Source of the DNA: Klebsormidium nitens
Lineage: Eukaryota > Streptophyta > Klebsormidiophyceae > Klebsormidiales > Klebsormidiaceae
DNA length: 64,000 nucleotides
Reading direction: 5' to 3'
Assembly: GCA_000708835.1 (NCBI GenBank)
Contig: DF237086.1
Span: 109,951 to 173,950, forward strand
Both the position numbers and the translations under genes were made by a program. Positions 47,101-58,181 of this stretch are shown here, in pieces (the first letter of the stretch is position 1; every line of letters starts with the position of its first letter). A model generated the notes under the pieces. It saw nothing but the letters and a program-made list of their open reading frames with translations, did not search any database and was not told where the DNA came from.

Positions 47101-48695
47101 CGGACCTAACACACTTCCGGACCGCTACTCTCCTCCACCGGTTTTCACACGCATCTTCTTCCCTCCCCAGGACATGTACCTGAGCCGCAAGTCGTTTGCG
47201 TTCAACTCCGACGCCCCCGGGAGCGGCATGATGGAGAGCCGCGCCATCTTCGAGAAGTCGCTCGCGACCGCTGACGCCACGTTCCAGAACCTGGACAGCT
47301 CCGAGATCAGCCTGACTGACGTCAGCCACTACTTCGACTCGGACCCGACCAAGCTGGTGCAGGGCCTGCGCAAGGACGGCAAGAAGCCCAACTCTTACAT
47401 CGCAGACACCACCACCGCCAACGCACAGGTGAGAACCGGGTTAAGGGCTTTTGACTTGTGTTTGGATCAGTCAAAGGGTTTCTTTGTCGAGTTCTGGGAA
47501 AGGGCAGGGCCTGCGAAAGGACGGGAAGAAGCCCAACTCGTACATCGCAGACACGACCACCGCCAACGCACAGGTGAGAAAAGGGTTTCTTTGTGGTTCT
47601 CTTTTTGGACGTCAGCTGTGGGTTTTGCAAGAACTTGGTTTTGGGCCATTCTACCCCGTTGAAGGCTGGTCAGCGTACTTTTGTCGAAGGTTGGTTAGGG
47701 GGTCTGAACGTGTCTGACGAAACGAAGGAGGTTTGAGGCTTTCCGGTCAAAGAGGTTGGTTGTAAGCGTTCTGTCAAAGGTTGGTAAGAGAGCAGGGTTT
47801 CTTTGGCTTGTTCAAGTCCTCCTGGTCCCTTGGACTCGAAAAGTCGTTCGAGTGCCAACCTGGCCCCTTCCAATTGTCACCTAGCAAATCGAGAATGGTA
47901 ATCACTCTCGTTTGCAATGCCTTTCCGTCAAGCTTGTGATTCTGGCTAGTTCTGTACCCTAAGCCCGCTCTCTCGTCCCGTCCAGGTCCGGTCCCTGTCC
48001 GAGACGGTCCGGCTGGACGCGCGCACCAAGATGCTGAACCCCAAGTGGTACGAGGGCATGCTGTCCAGCGGATACGAGGGCGTCAGGGAAATCGAGAAGC
48101 GGCTGACCAACACGATGGGATGGAGTGCCACCAGGTGAGCAGAAGAGGGGGATTCTGTGCTGCTTTCTCGTAGCAAAGTGGAGTGTCCACCGCCGGCCTA
48201 GCTTCTTTGGGGCTTGTGTATCATGGCCGTTACCCCTGTCTTACGTTGCCCGGAACCTGTCTTACCTTCTTGCGATTTGCCAGCTTCCGCTTCGGAACGC
48301 CAAATTTGGCACCGGCGCAGTTGCCCTCTTTTGAAGCAGCTTGAGCCGTGCGCACATGGTTCTCTCGTTCTCGTTCTCAAGGGAGCACAACAGAAAAGTA
48401 GGGAGTTGGCCGAAAGAGAAGCACACCTTCTGAATATGCTGACAGGTTGAGACTTGCTATTTGCAGCGGCACCGTCGACAACTGGGTGTACGAGGAGGCC
48501 AACGACACGTTCATCAACGACCCCGAAATGCAGAAGCGGCTGCTAGAAACGAACCCGAACAGCTTTAGAAAGCTGGTGTCGACCTTCCTAGAGGCCAACG
48601 GGCGAGGCTACTGGGACACTAGCGAGGAGAACCTCGACAAGTTGCGGCAGTTGTACGCCGATGTTGAGGATAGGATCGAGGGTGTTGACAAGTAG
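38187..48695 (+). CDS. CHLH: Magnesium chelatase subunit H
   Basis: Fifteen exons join in frame (4227 nt, 1408 aa): 38187-38271, 38534-38610, 38836-38895, 39204-40470, 40862-40944, 41605-41834, 42617-42932, 43303-43856, 44374-44626, 45065-45361, 45758-45907, 46504-46722, 47171-47428, 47986-48134, 48467-48695. ChlH is the large catalytic subunit that binds protoporphyrin IX and, with ChlI and ChlD, inserts Mg2+ in the first committed step of chlorophyll synthesis in plastids; in plants it is GUN5. The first three short exons encode a transit peptide ([20 protein letters not shown] onwards). From GNGLFTQT at about residue 81 the match to plant ChlH is continuous: [134 protein letters not shown]. 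No break is seen. Five introns hold exon-edge copies. Confidence 0.97.
41467..41519 (+). repeat. Echo of CHLH exon 6 5' edge with acceptor
   Basis: TGCAGACCGACATGAAGATG aligns with the real edge TGCAGGCTGACAAGAAGCTG at 41600, and the similarity runs through TTCAGCT and CCC to about 41519. The offset is 133 bp. Confidence 0.8.
42418..42470 (+). repeat. Short tandem repeat
   Basis: GAGCTATCCCTCAAACCCT occurs twice with a 28-bp period just upstream of the exon 7 echo. Confidence 0.75.
42477..42526 (+). repeat. Echo of CHLH exon 7 5' edge
   Basis: AGGATGCCTGTGCGTGGATA, then CCAGAAGCTGAACCCCTACG, copies 42615-42663 with four or five differences, 137 bp upstream. The AG is kept. Confidence 0.9.
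44235..44314 (+). repeat. Echo of CHLH exon 9 5' edge with acceptor
   Basis: The pyrimidine tract, TTTGCAG, and the exon start (CGACAAGGGC, TGGCGGACGTG, ACATCAC, GTAACG) are copied 126 bp upstream of the real edge, with a 12-base deletion that keeps the reading frame. Confidence 0.85.
46397..46430 (+). repeat. Echo of CHLH exon 12 5' edge with acceptor
   Basis: TCCAGATGAACCCGCTGGAG matches TCCAGATGAACTTGCTGGAC at the real edge, 101 bp downstream. Confidence 0.75.
47504..47580 (+). repeat. Echo of CHLH exon 13 3' edge with donor
   Basis: 77 bases match 47359-47435 with only a few differences, from GCAGGGCCTGCG through AACGCACAG|GTGAGAA. The offset is 145 bp. Confidence 0.92.
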
Positions 48696-50679
48696 TGTTG
48701 CGTAGACAGCAGCTCATTTGTTCGCGTTGCCTGGGGATGTCAACGGGGGAGGGGAATAAGAAAGCAAGTTTCGTAAAAAGACGATCAGCCATAGGTAGGA
48801 ACGTTGTCAATTGGAGACAGTGGGTTGCATTCAGGTGGATGCCGCCATTTTTGACCAGATCTGGAAGGAATCAATCAGTTTCTTGTCAGCGTTGGGTGCG
48901 TCCTCTCACCCGTGAATGGGATTTTGGTGTACACCGATGTTGATGTTCCTATGCCCACTTTAAGTTTCAAGAAAGGAGCAATCTCGCCACATGCCAGAAT
49001 TGTGTAGCTGTGAATCTGCATTTATTGGTCATGCATTTATGTCACCGACTCTAAGTTGACTATATGTGGAAGCAGCCGCATGCACGCATGAAATTTTTCC
49101 AGACTTTATCATCCGACTTGAAAGGCTTCAATTTAAGTGATAAGATCCCGAAGTAACTTGTGGACCAAACTACCCCAAGGAAATTCTCAGTAGAGCTCGA
49201 TCTGTATAAACCATGAATACGTATACCTTGCATGCTGGGGGATCTCCAGTGAGCTACATAAGTATAGGCTCAACCGTCTGAGCTGCCATGTGTGTGGTCC
49301 TTCAATACCGATCAATATTATTTGCAGAAGCTCGCACCCGGGCCGGGCATGGCCTTGCGGAAGGGGCATGGGCATCTAAAGCACGCGACCCTTGAAGTCA
49401 CCATGTGTAGCAAGCTATAATCGAGAAGAGTTCTGCCAGCCTTTGGGACGTTATGAAGCTACTACGTAGCATGTTCGCATCAGTGCATTTCCCTTAACGA
49501 AGTCCTCGAATGATCCCCTTTCAACATCAGTGCAACTATATGACCCGAATTCCTGGATCGCGTATTCTCTTATCTCAGGGTACATGAAGAGCAGCAGACT
49601 TCACATCATTGCATGATCTGAAAGCACCTCGAGTCACGAGGAACATGGGATCTGGAAGGCTTGACCTTTGTATGCTTTTATCCGTGCCTATTAGTAAGTC
49701 TTGAATTTATGGTCTGTGAATCATTAATCGTCGGAGTGCTGACAGTCGGCGGCACAGCTGCGCATGATGTGTGCACTTGTCCTCGCCCTACGGTAGACGT
49801 CATGAGAATCAGTGCGAGTGATTGTGTGGCATTGTGTTGAGCTGTAACAATGCCTAGAACGGAATTCAGAAGAATCAAACCCGTCGAAGGCACCTACTAA
49901 ACTTGCTACTTGCTGGTTGAATTTGGCTTGGATTGAGAATTCATCTTTTCAACTCCACGCATGGCGATCATTGAACTCAGCAAGTAGTTTGTTTTTTCTA
50001 AGGCCAGTAATACTATATTGACTCGAGTCCTGATTGTACATTCGGTCGGATTTGAATGGATGCAATCAGAACTCCAGAAAGAAGACTTGACTCGCTTGCG
50101 GGTTCCTAAGACCATCTCGATCTTACTGTACATTAAAATGAGCGTTGACATGACTGTTTGAGTACGCGCCTCCACAAGCTTTGTTGTAGTCGCCAATAAA
50201 GTCAATCCTTTGCATGATACGAACCCGATTGAACCACGAACTTGACATCCAAAGCTCTCAACCACCCATTGCGGTCGTCAATTTTACCTCATGCAGCGGC
50301 ATATGGTTCTGATCAAAAGAACAAACCCATATTCTTCTGACTACCGCGGTCGTCGAAGTACCCTCTGCACAAAACAACGAGCTCAGTTTATGATTTTGTC
50401 CAGCACATGCAGAACAGTAAATGCTTCGCAGAAAAGAAGGGCTCAGAATGTCACACAAGCTTGCACAGAAACGGAGCAAGCCTTCGACTAGGCAGGCAAG
50501 TACACAATTCAATCTCATGGCCGACGAGAAAGTAGGGGCACTCTGACCAAGACGAGCAACAACTGCAAAGAACGAAGGCGAGGCTGCAAAGTGGTCATTT
50601 TCAAAGAAGGCCGAAACTTAAAAGCGGGTGCCAAGATCCTAGGAGTTAAGGGCATCGAAGTCTAAAAGGAACAAGCCGA
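48696..50679. other. Intergenic, no gene seen
   Basis: 3' flanks of the convergent CHLH and PSF2 genes. Only short unsupported frames occur. Confidence 0.5.
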
Positions 50680-50816
50680 GATACCACTAACGTAACCTCA
50701 CTGGGACGGGTAGGGTTAGAATGGTCGTCAGGGTGGGTCGGGGCGCGGAGCAGGTATCTTTTTGGGTTAGGGTTTTAGTGTTAGTCTGGGCTTAGTATTA
50801 TTCTGGCTTGTTAAGA
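50680..50816 (-). repeat. Second, diverged copy of the MITE-like element
   Basis: The core (CTGGGACGGGT, GGGTGGGT, GCGGAGCAGGTA, TTGGGTTAGG, TTAGTGTTAGT) matches the reverse complement of 757-883. The ends are degraded. Its right end overlaps the PSF2 stop codon and last codons. Confidence 0.6.
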
Positions 50817-53098
50817 CACTTCTCGTGTCTCATTTCGAGGGCGCGTACCTGTTGAGGCGCAGGCCCCGTCCCCGCGGCCCCAGGCCTTTGCGAGGCTTGA
50901 GATTGTGGCTCAACGTCGCGCTCCCCGAGCCGATAGAACTTCGCCAGTGCTTGCGTGAAGAAGGGCCGGATCATGTTCACCTCCATTGCTGACAGGTTGT
51001 TGAGCTGCGAGGAAATCGAAAGAGAACTGACTCTCAAGTGTGAAGTTGCAGGCCGCCAATCTGGCGGTTGCCTTGTCCATAAAGTCCTCCAGAGTGCGCT
51101 CGTTGAACAAGGAAGCTTGCTGTCGACCCGAACGAATGTTGCGGCAACTTATCGGACTTCAGTCAGGACATTCAATGTTGTGTTAAAGCGGAGAAGCCGC
51201 AGCCAACGTCGCAAGGAGGCCACGACCCGGTGAACGAGAGAAGCGGACATAAAAAGCTTTCAGCTGTCAAGTAACCTGGAGTGAGCGAACCAGGAAGAGG
51301 AGGTGGAAGCCAGAGCAAGTGCCGACATGAACAGGGCAACTTTAAGTGACAAGCATAGGCCCAATCAAGAACGACACGGCCGCAAAACCTGGCAGACAGA
51401 AACAGTCTCTGGTCGATCAGAAAGAGATAATTCGCGAAAAACAGAGGGGATGAAGGAAGAGGGTAAAAGAAGGAAGATCTACGACGAGTGAGACGGAGTT
51501 GTAAGGACCTCCGCCCAAATTCTATGTCGATGTTAAGCAAATGGTCATTCTCAGCCGCAACTGTGGCAATCAAAGTCTTGAATAGGAACTAGAAGGGGCC
51601 CCTAAAGGAGTTGTACCCTAGTGCTTAGGTGAGGGATCGATGTGCATGGACACACCTTGGCAGCACTTTGGCGATTGTCAACCGTTTTGAGACCATCCTG
51701 GATCTTGCCGTATCTCACTTCTCGAAGATCTTCCACCAAGGCTCGTACCTGGTAGAAACATTCAAAGTAAAATAATCGAGAAGAATGACGAGACACTACA
51801 AGCAATTGGAGGCAAACACAGGACGGTCCAGAAGCTTGCCGACTTCTGCCATAATACAATTTATTGCTTCAACTGTTATTGGAAGGCCCCAATCCGTACC
51901 TTATAGGAATTCGGGATGTCGTTCAATGCACTGCAGAAAAGGGATGAATAATCGTTTCAGTTAATATGGAACAGTCAAAGAGCAGTTTGCACATTCCATG
52001 CTCCGACAGTATTTCAAGCAATTTTGGCACCAAATGAAGGAGTATAACAAGTTGCTGGATTCGGGCAAGCAGATTTCGTTTCGATTGAAAGGTTATCACT
52101 CACCAGTCAAACAGAATCTCGGAAATTTCAATGTAGTGGTAGTGCACGGGCTGGAACTCAGCAGCGTACTCTTGCTCCCTTCCAATTACGCTGGTCAGCT
52201 CGTCTGAAGATATACGAAAACAGAGTTCACAAATGTATTGCACAAGGGCAGAGTTCTTCATAACTCAAGGTAGTACCGTGAGGGAAGGGTGAAAAGAACT
52301 CTGGAGAGGGAGTGAAAAAGACCATGAAACGACATAAGCTTTTGTTGACAAATCAGAAGGATCCTAATGGCTGATTAGGGAAAATTGAAGGTTTACTACC
52401 CGTCTGATGATCTATCGCTGGCCCAGCCAGGGGGGCCTGCAATGAACCATATTGTAACACGATGTCTGAGAAGCAAGGGTGACAGGAGGCACGAGGATGA
52501 GACATGTGCCCTTAGGTTGAGGAACTGACCCACACTCATCCACTCTGGCAATTGAATGGAACATTTGCCCCTCTTTTTCAGAAGCACGGCCAGCCAGATT
52601 GGTACAGTTGTTGGAATCTGCGGTCGGAACGGCCCAAACTCGCCCTGCGAAATATGAAAAACTTTTTGAATTCAATCAGACCCCTCCAACGTTCATAAAG
52701 GAGTCCAGAGCTTCTAAGAAACTCAAATGTGCATTCACTAGAAGCTTTTGACAACTTAACATTCAGTTGTGGGCCCCTCGTGTAACATGCTAGGCATGGA
52801 CCACGTAAGCGACGTCTTCTGAGAATTGAATTCAATCAGACCCCTCCAACGTTCATAAAGGAGTTCAACGCTTTCAGAAAACTCAAAACGTGGACCAATA
52901 AAAAGGCTTATAAACACTGACATTAAATTGTGGGGCTCGTGTAACATGCTAGGAATGGACCACATAAGCAATGTCTTCTGTGATTTTCTTCCACTTGTAG
53001 TCAGCCAGTGCAGAAAGACTTACCTTTATCATATACAAAGCGTCCAATCTAAAATTTGGGATTATGTCAATCAACTCGTCCTCAGCCTGAAACTCAAC
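50798..53098 (-). CDS. PSF2: GINS complex subunit PSF2 (5' exon not found)
   Basis: Six minus-strand exons join in frame: 53098-53024, 52644-52530, 52203-52104, 51930-51900 (31 nt), 51748-51656, 51004-50798. PSF2 (GINS2) is one of the four GINS subunits of the CMG replicative helicase in the nucleus. Diagnostic segments in order: VEFQAEDELIDIIPNFRL, GEFGPFRPQIPTTVPIWLAV, LLKKRGKCSIQLPEWMSV, HYHYIEISEILFD, DIPNSYKVRALVEDLREVR, LNNLSAMEVNMIRPFFTQAL. They match plant and animal PSF2 in order. The first exon, which should encode a short start before VEF, was not identified; it probably lies within a few hundred bases above 53098. The C-terminal tail after FYRLGE (about 45 aa) is poorly conserved and partly repeat-derived. 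Confidence 0.88.
52666..52983. repeat. 160-bp tandem duplication in PSF2 intron
   Basis: Two adjacent units, 52666-52825 and 52826-52983, share TTGAATTCAATCAGACCCCT at their starts and GTGTAACATGCTAGG with TGGACCAC near their ends, at a constant offset of 159-160 bp. The middles are diverged. Confidence 0.85.
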
Positions 53099-56000
53099 CT
53101 GCATTCAGAAAGACATGGTGATTGTAGCAGACGTGTACGCTACCTAGGCTTTTGAAGAAACTGCAGTTGCGGGAGCAAGGAGTCACATAATGATAGCGTC
53201 CATACTTTCTCTGGGGGGGCAACCTCAATGAAGGATCCAGTAAAATCTGATATTTGTAGCATTTACAACAGCCACAGAGTTGTGTCACTACTTTTTCGTC
53301 AAATGATTGACACAGTCACAATATTTGCAAAGTGTCATAGCAACGCCATGATGATGGCAGCTTGGCGGTCATTCTTCCAAAAGGTGAATGTGATCGTCAC
53401 TCTTTCAGAAGATGGATATGAAGATGGTAGGTCATGCGCAAATGAGTTGACAATCATGACTTTTTCTCAATCAGAATGTTGAGAGCAAGTGCCCACTTTT
53501 TGCCATGGAAAGCATGGAAGGTGGATGCAAACCAAACCTAGTCTGACCTCAGAGGGTAAGAAATGCCCTGACTTCGCGGAGAATTGGGTCACCATTTTGG
53601 GGGTCACTGCACGCGGCATCTGAAAGTCACTACTTATTACTCACTTGCAGGCCAAAAGAAGGAGCTGTAAGCACTTTCTTTATATAGATCAGCGCCACTG
53701 CTTCCCTTCCATAACACCAGATCGCACTCTTTCTTATCGATTCAGGAACTCTTCTAATATCTTTTCAAGATTTCATGAAAGTATTGCAGTCGGTGGGGAT
53801 AGCGGTGATGCGATGATGTGACGTTTCCTCCATATCCTCACAACCCTCCTGTCAGCATGTGCGTCATGTTTGATCCAAAGTGGCACATTTCTAAGAACCC
53901 CATCTATGGGCGCCTATTCGATTGCAGTCTCCGAAAGTCAATCTACTTACGAACCCGGCAAGTCGCTCATTTGCACACAATTGCACTCCGGCTTCAGTCG
54001 GGCCCCTCACCGCTTCACATTAGACAAAGATACATGCAATGTTGCATTGGATACCGAGTCCTGACTCACTAACCTGAAGCCTGCTTCTGATACGGTTGTC
54101 CACCTCTTGCAACGTCGTTTCTTCCTCGACTTCAATAACTCCTCGGAAGGAGCAACCTACCAGCTACACAGAGAAGTTTCCCACCTCTGCAGGTGCCAAT
54201 AACCATCCTGAGGCTGCAACCTGCTCCGGGCTGTCGAGCTGTCTACGCACACATGCACCTGTCTACGCAAACATGCACCTGCGTCTGTCAGGAAGCACCA
54301 TCGCCGCTTCTGCGATGCAGAATGAAGTCTGCGCATGGCAAATGGGGGACCTCCAATCTGCCTCCAAATTCCAATGCCCTAGGCCCGGGGCCGTAGCGTT
54401 GTTCATGACCGAGACCAGCGCTCTTTTGCCATGCTGTCCAGAGCTCCTCCCACCTACCTAATCACACTAGATATCAAAAGTACGGTATCATCGCGAAAAT
54501 ACTATAAACTCAATACGAGGGGCCTGCAGGAGCTGTTCTTATCGTATGAAAGCTAGAAAAGAGCAATATATGGATTTCTGTGAATGCTTTTGGCTTTTCT
54601 TTTTTGGCCATGCAACTTCAGTCTCGGTATGTTTTGACCTCCAAATGCGTCACATAATAAACAAGCATTATATGTGGAGATGATTGGTCGATAGGTCGAC
54701 TTTCCACACCCCTCAAGAGCCCTTAATATTATGTGTAATAGTGGGTTATGGCGGGCTTGCCGCTGCTTTTCATTGTCAAGTTCAAGGCGTTCTCCGCTTC
54801 AGTGAGAAGACGTTTTCCTGACGCCCGGCCCGCATTGGGCAGTACTCGCCTTGCCAATGGCAACAGCAGATGTCACGACAGAACGTTCCTGTAGGGGGGA
54901 TTTGAAGTTTTGGCTGCTAGCGAGAATTCTTCACAAGGCACTTGAGTAGTTGCTTGCAAGAAAGAAGTGAAGTGGGGGAAGAACAGGGGAAGAACACGAA
55001 GTGTCCTATTAGTTTGTGCATTTACTGCGCTAGAAACAATAGCAACCACCAGCCTTCGACAGCCGGGCTGATCCACGAAGTCAGCATGTCAGTGGCGGTT
55101 TCTCTGGTCAGCGCCCAGGCCGGGGGAAGGGCGTTGAGTTATCGGTGTATTCCGGCAGGACCTGGGAGTAACATGCGAGGAATTTCAGGTACCTCGTCAA
55201 CTTTCGGATGCAATCACAAAAGTTGGATTGGCCTGCAACCTGGGGGCTATGAGGTCCAGGATATCAAAATTTTCTGTAAACCAATGGTGGCAGCGCATCC
55301 ATCCAGACTCACCAGAACAGGGTTTGCTGTTCTGCCGTTTGTGTTCGCTGCGTTGTGCAGATGGTTGACCAGACAAAACAGCAGCCATGGATAATGTTGA
55401 GTTGCTTCTTTGTCCAGGGGACTTTCTCAAGCAGGGACATTCTTGTTGTTGCTTGTTGACAGCTTTGCAAGCCTGCAAGCAGGTCTGCTTTGCAAAATCT
55501 GCAGGCTCAGTCTCCTTAGAAAAGTTGGTTTTGGGTACAGTTTCATTGACGTGAAATCTCTCTGATGCTCCTGGACCTTTCGTGTTGTCCAGGTCAAGCG
55601 CTTTTCGCCGCCCCATCCGCGCATCGCCTCCAACAACGGGCAGAGCATCGACGATTTGAGCTTTGTGCGGGATATGGCGGTGTGGTGAGGGCGGAGGAGC
55701 AGGGGGAGCGGCCCAGTCAGCACAACGTGCGTTTGTTTTCTTACCACTAAGCAAAGTTATATGTGGTTTTCTTTTTGTACCACTCCGCTGAATTTCTCAG
55801 TGTTTTGGGAAATCCATAGCCTTGTCTTTGTCTTACTTCAGCGGTGTACATGTATCTCAGGTTTGCATTTCATATTTCCATGGAGCACTTTCTCAAGCAC
55901 CAGCCAGCTTGAATCTCCGAGCCGGTACGTACGGCTGTATGAGAGTGATTGCTGGAGTCTGGGTTTACAACGGGGGTGCTCGTGAGCAACATGGTCAAGG

Positions 56001-56827
56001 CAGGGAGTGCTGCAAAAAGCCTTCAGATTAGAGCCAAGGATGGCCCATTGAGCTGGAGACAGGGCAGGTGCATGCACCATGAGAAGTCAGCACTCCGCAA
56101 TGGGCTAGAGTATGGTCATAGTGCACCTGTTCCGCGAATTTGTGGTGTCTGCACCTACTGTATAGACACTCCCAAACCCGCACAGAAGCAAAATTAGAAA
56201 TGGTCAATCAAGGAGGTAGTCACCACAATCCACCCGGTAGATTTGTCTGTTGTCGACCAGGTTCCTCGCCCCACCTGGAGCACGTTGGCCTGGGAACGTC
56301 CCTCTGCTTGTCTTCCTCTGGTTGCCTGTCCCTTCAGAAGTAGTTGTCACGGATTCTAATGAAACTTTCTTTGAAGTTGTGTTTTGAGGCCATCTTGGTA
56401 CTTTTTGTTGAATGATGCCACTTCTCGTTTATCGCCAGCCCTGCAGATGCTGGACTGCCTGGAACTCAAAACTACGAAAGAGGTCGTACAACAACATTCA
56501 ATGGTGTGTATTCTTGGGTGGCCACCTTCACTCCTGACCCTGTACTTAAGAAGCGTTAAAATCTGGCTCAGCTCTTCAGGTGCATAAGCACTGCTGCTGG
56601 TCATTGCTGACCATTCGTCGACACCGTACTCGGAGCGGGGGTCGGTGCCAGGGGTTTTGACTGGTTTTCTTAAGCAGAAACGAGGGCGGCTCGGTTTGTG
56701 CTCAAGCTCAGGCATGTCATCCAGTCAAATTATGAGTTGGTATAATGACTGAACAACGACATTTAAATTGAGTGTGGCAAGAAAGTTTGGCTAAAGCTTT
56801 TTCTGAAAAGACTCAACTCATTTGCAG
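53099..56827. other. Long stretch without a confident gene
   Basis: It should contain the first exon and promoter of PSF2. At about 55595-55689 a GC-rich plus-strand frame after a good acceptor (TTGTCCAG) reads VKRFSPPHPRIASNNG and DDLSFVRDMAVW before a stop, and may be a terminal exon; its partner exons are not clear. A minus-strand ATG frame at 56715-56356 has some protein character. A short repeat CTACGCA(C/A)ACATGCACCTG lies near 54245-54285. Confidence 0.35.
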
Positions 56828-58181
56828 GTGGTTACTGTCCATGTCAACGACGACGACCTGACCTTCACATCCGACGCACCCGCGCATGCCATCCTGGCGC
56901 ACCTGGAGGTCATCGCCGGACCGGGCATCCTTGTGCGAGCCGGCGACTTTTACTCTCCACTCAAAGACGAAAAGGTGCCAGCTGGAGACTATGCGTTCAG
57001 AACAGGTGAAGGACTGCGGTCTTTTGGTCCCAAGCTGCCATTTGCGACTTGTGCGTACTAATCAAGACCCATGGATCTACGATTTCTTTTAACTCATGAC
57101 GCTTACTACTGAGGTATTGCTTTTTTAATGTCGTCTGCTTACAAGTTGGCAGTGGGATCTGTTGGATATCGAAGGGGCCTCGACGAGCTCTGATGCTGAG
57201 TTGGAAAGGTGGAAGACCACTTTGAAATGGTGCAACCACGGATTTATATCCTTGTGGTGTGTCCTAGTGGCTGTGAGACCGACAAGGACATGTTCTTAAT
57301 CGAGTTGACTTCTCCACACTCCAGCAGTCGAAGTTCTCATCATTGTTGTGGAACACTGCCCTATCAGTGCCCATATTCGTCTCTCAAGATGTATTCAGAG
57401 TCAATGGGCCAATAGTCAGTGCGCTTATGTGTCCAATAATCTCTCATCATATTGGTCTGTGGCAGCATGTAATGTAATCGTACCTCCAAATTGGTCATTT
57501 TCACGGAGTCTCACGATCAGCTTGAACTGGGATTCCTTTTCCATGGTCCGCTTTTTCCAGTCTTGATCGGGTAGCTCCAATTAGGTCTTCTACGTCAATT
57601 CTATCGCATTTTTGACTTTTAAACCGCCTCTTCGCAGCCTCTACGCCTTTTATTGATTGTCTTCTTGGTGCTGATATTCAGGTGAGTCGAAGGCCGTTGT
57701 CGGCACAAGGGAGCAGGCCGCAGTCTCGCAGGAACTGCAGGCGATGAGAGCAGAGATTGCCAAGATGGTAAGTGGCCAGAATTCATTCCTACTGCTCGGC
57801 TTGGACTACTTTTTTCGCAAAGCTTTTACTTAGTATGTTTCTTGGTGATAACGTATGAACCTTCAGTATGGAGAAGCTTGAGAGACGCGTTTGCTTAATG
57901 GAGATGTCAAAAGGGGTTTCAAGGTTTGGCAATTCAAATGATGTTTACCTTCTTCTGGCAGCGATTAAGACGCAAGTACTTCCTGTAAACAGGCATCCGA
58001 GGCCCCTTCGTTGGGGGAGTTGTGGAAGAACTGGGTGGTGGTAGGCGGCTATTTTCCGGCCACATGGGGACCCCCGGCTTTGAGGGTAGTAGGCACGATT
58101 TTAGAAAAAGATCTAGATTTCTTGGATTCCGTTCTTGGCGCCGCGAAGGATTCTTTGGGTCCCTTCGTGGTGGTTAGATAG
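56828..58181 (+). CDS. Unrecognised gene, three 3' exons (partial)
   Basis: Exons 56828-57005, 57682-57767 and 57993-58181 join in frame to 150 codons and a stop. All three have proper GT-AG borders (TTTGCAG, ATTCAG and AACAG acceptors). The translated product has a beta-rich start (VVTVHVNDDDLTFTSDAPAH, GILVRAGDFY), a short helix (SQELQAMRAEIAKM) and an amphipathic C-terminus (LGELWKNWVVVGGYFP, LDFLDSVLGAAKD). The first exon ends in phase 0 and was not found upstream. I do not recognise the family; the first segment resembles a small ubiquitin-like or Crinkler-like fold only in a general way. Confidence 0.5.

Noticed and set aside
50710-50780. Telomere-like TTAGGG and GGGTTTAG motifs
   Set aside because: Only isolated, degenerate units; they belong to the MITE-like element and are not a telomere array.
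50910-51110. Minus-strand frame with NERTLEDFMDKATARLA as an extra PSF2 exon
   Set aside because: PSF2 exon 5 joins directly to the last exon (SAAK to LNNLSAMEV) in the right frame as in other species, so this stretch is intronic or overlapping in another frame.
55197-55754. 185-codon minus-strand frame
   Set aside because: Low-complexity start, no domain, and a competing plus-strand exon-like frame in the same GC-rich block; strand cannot be decided.
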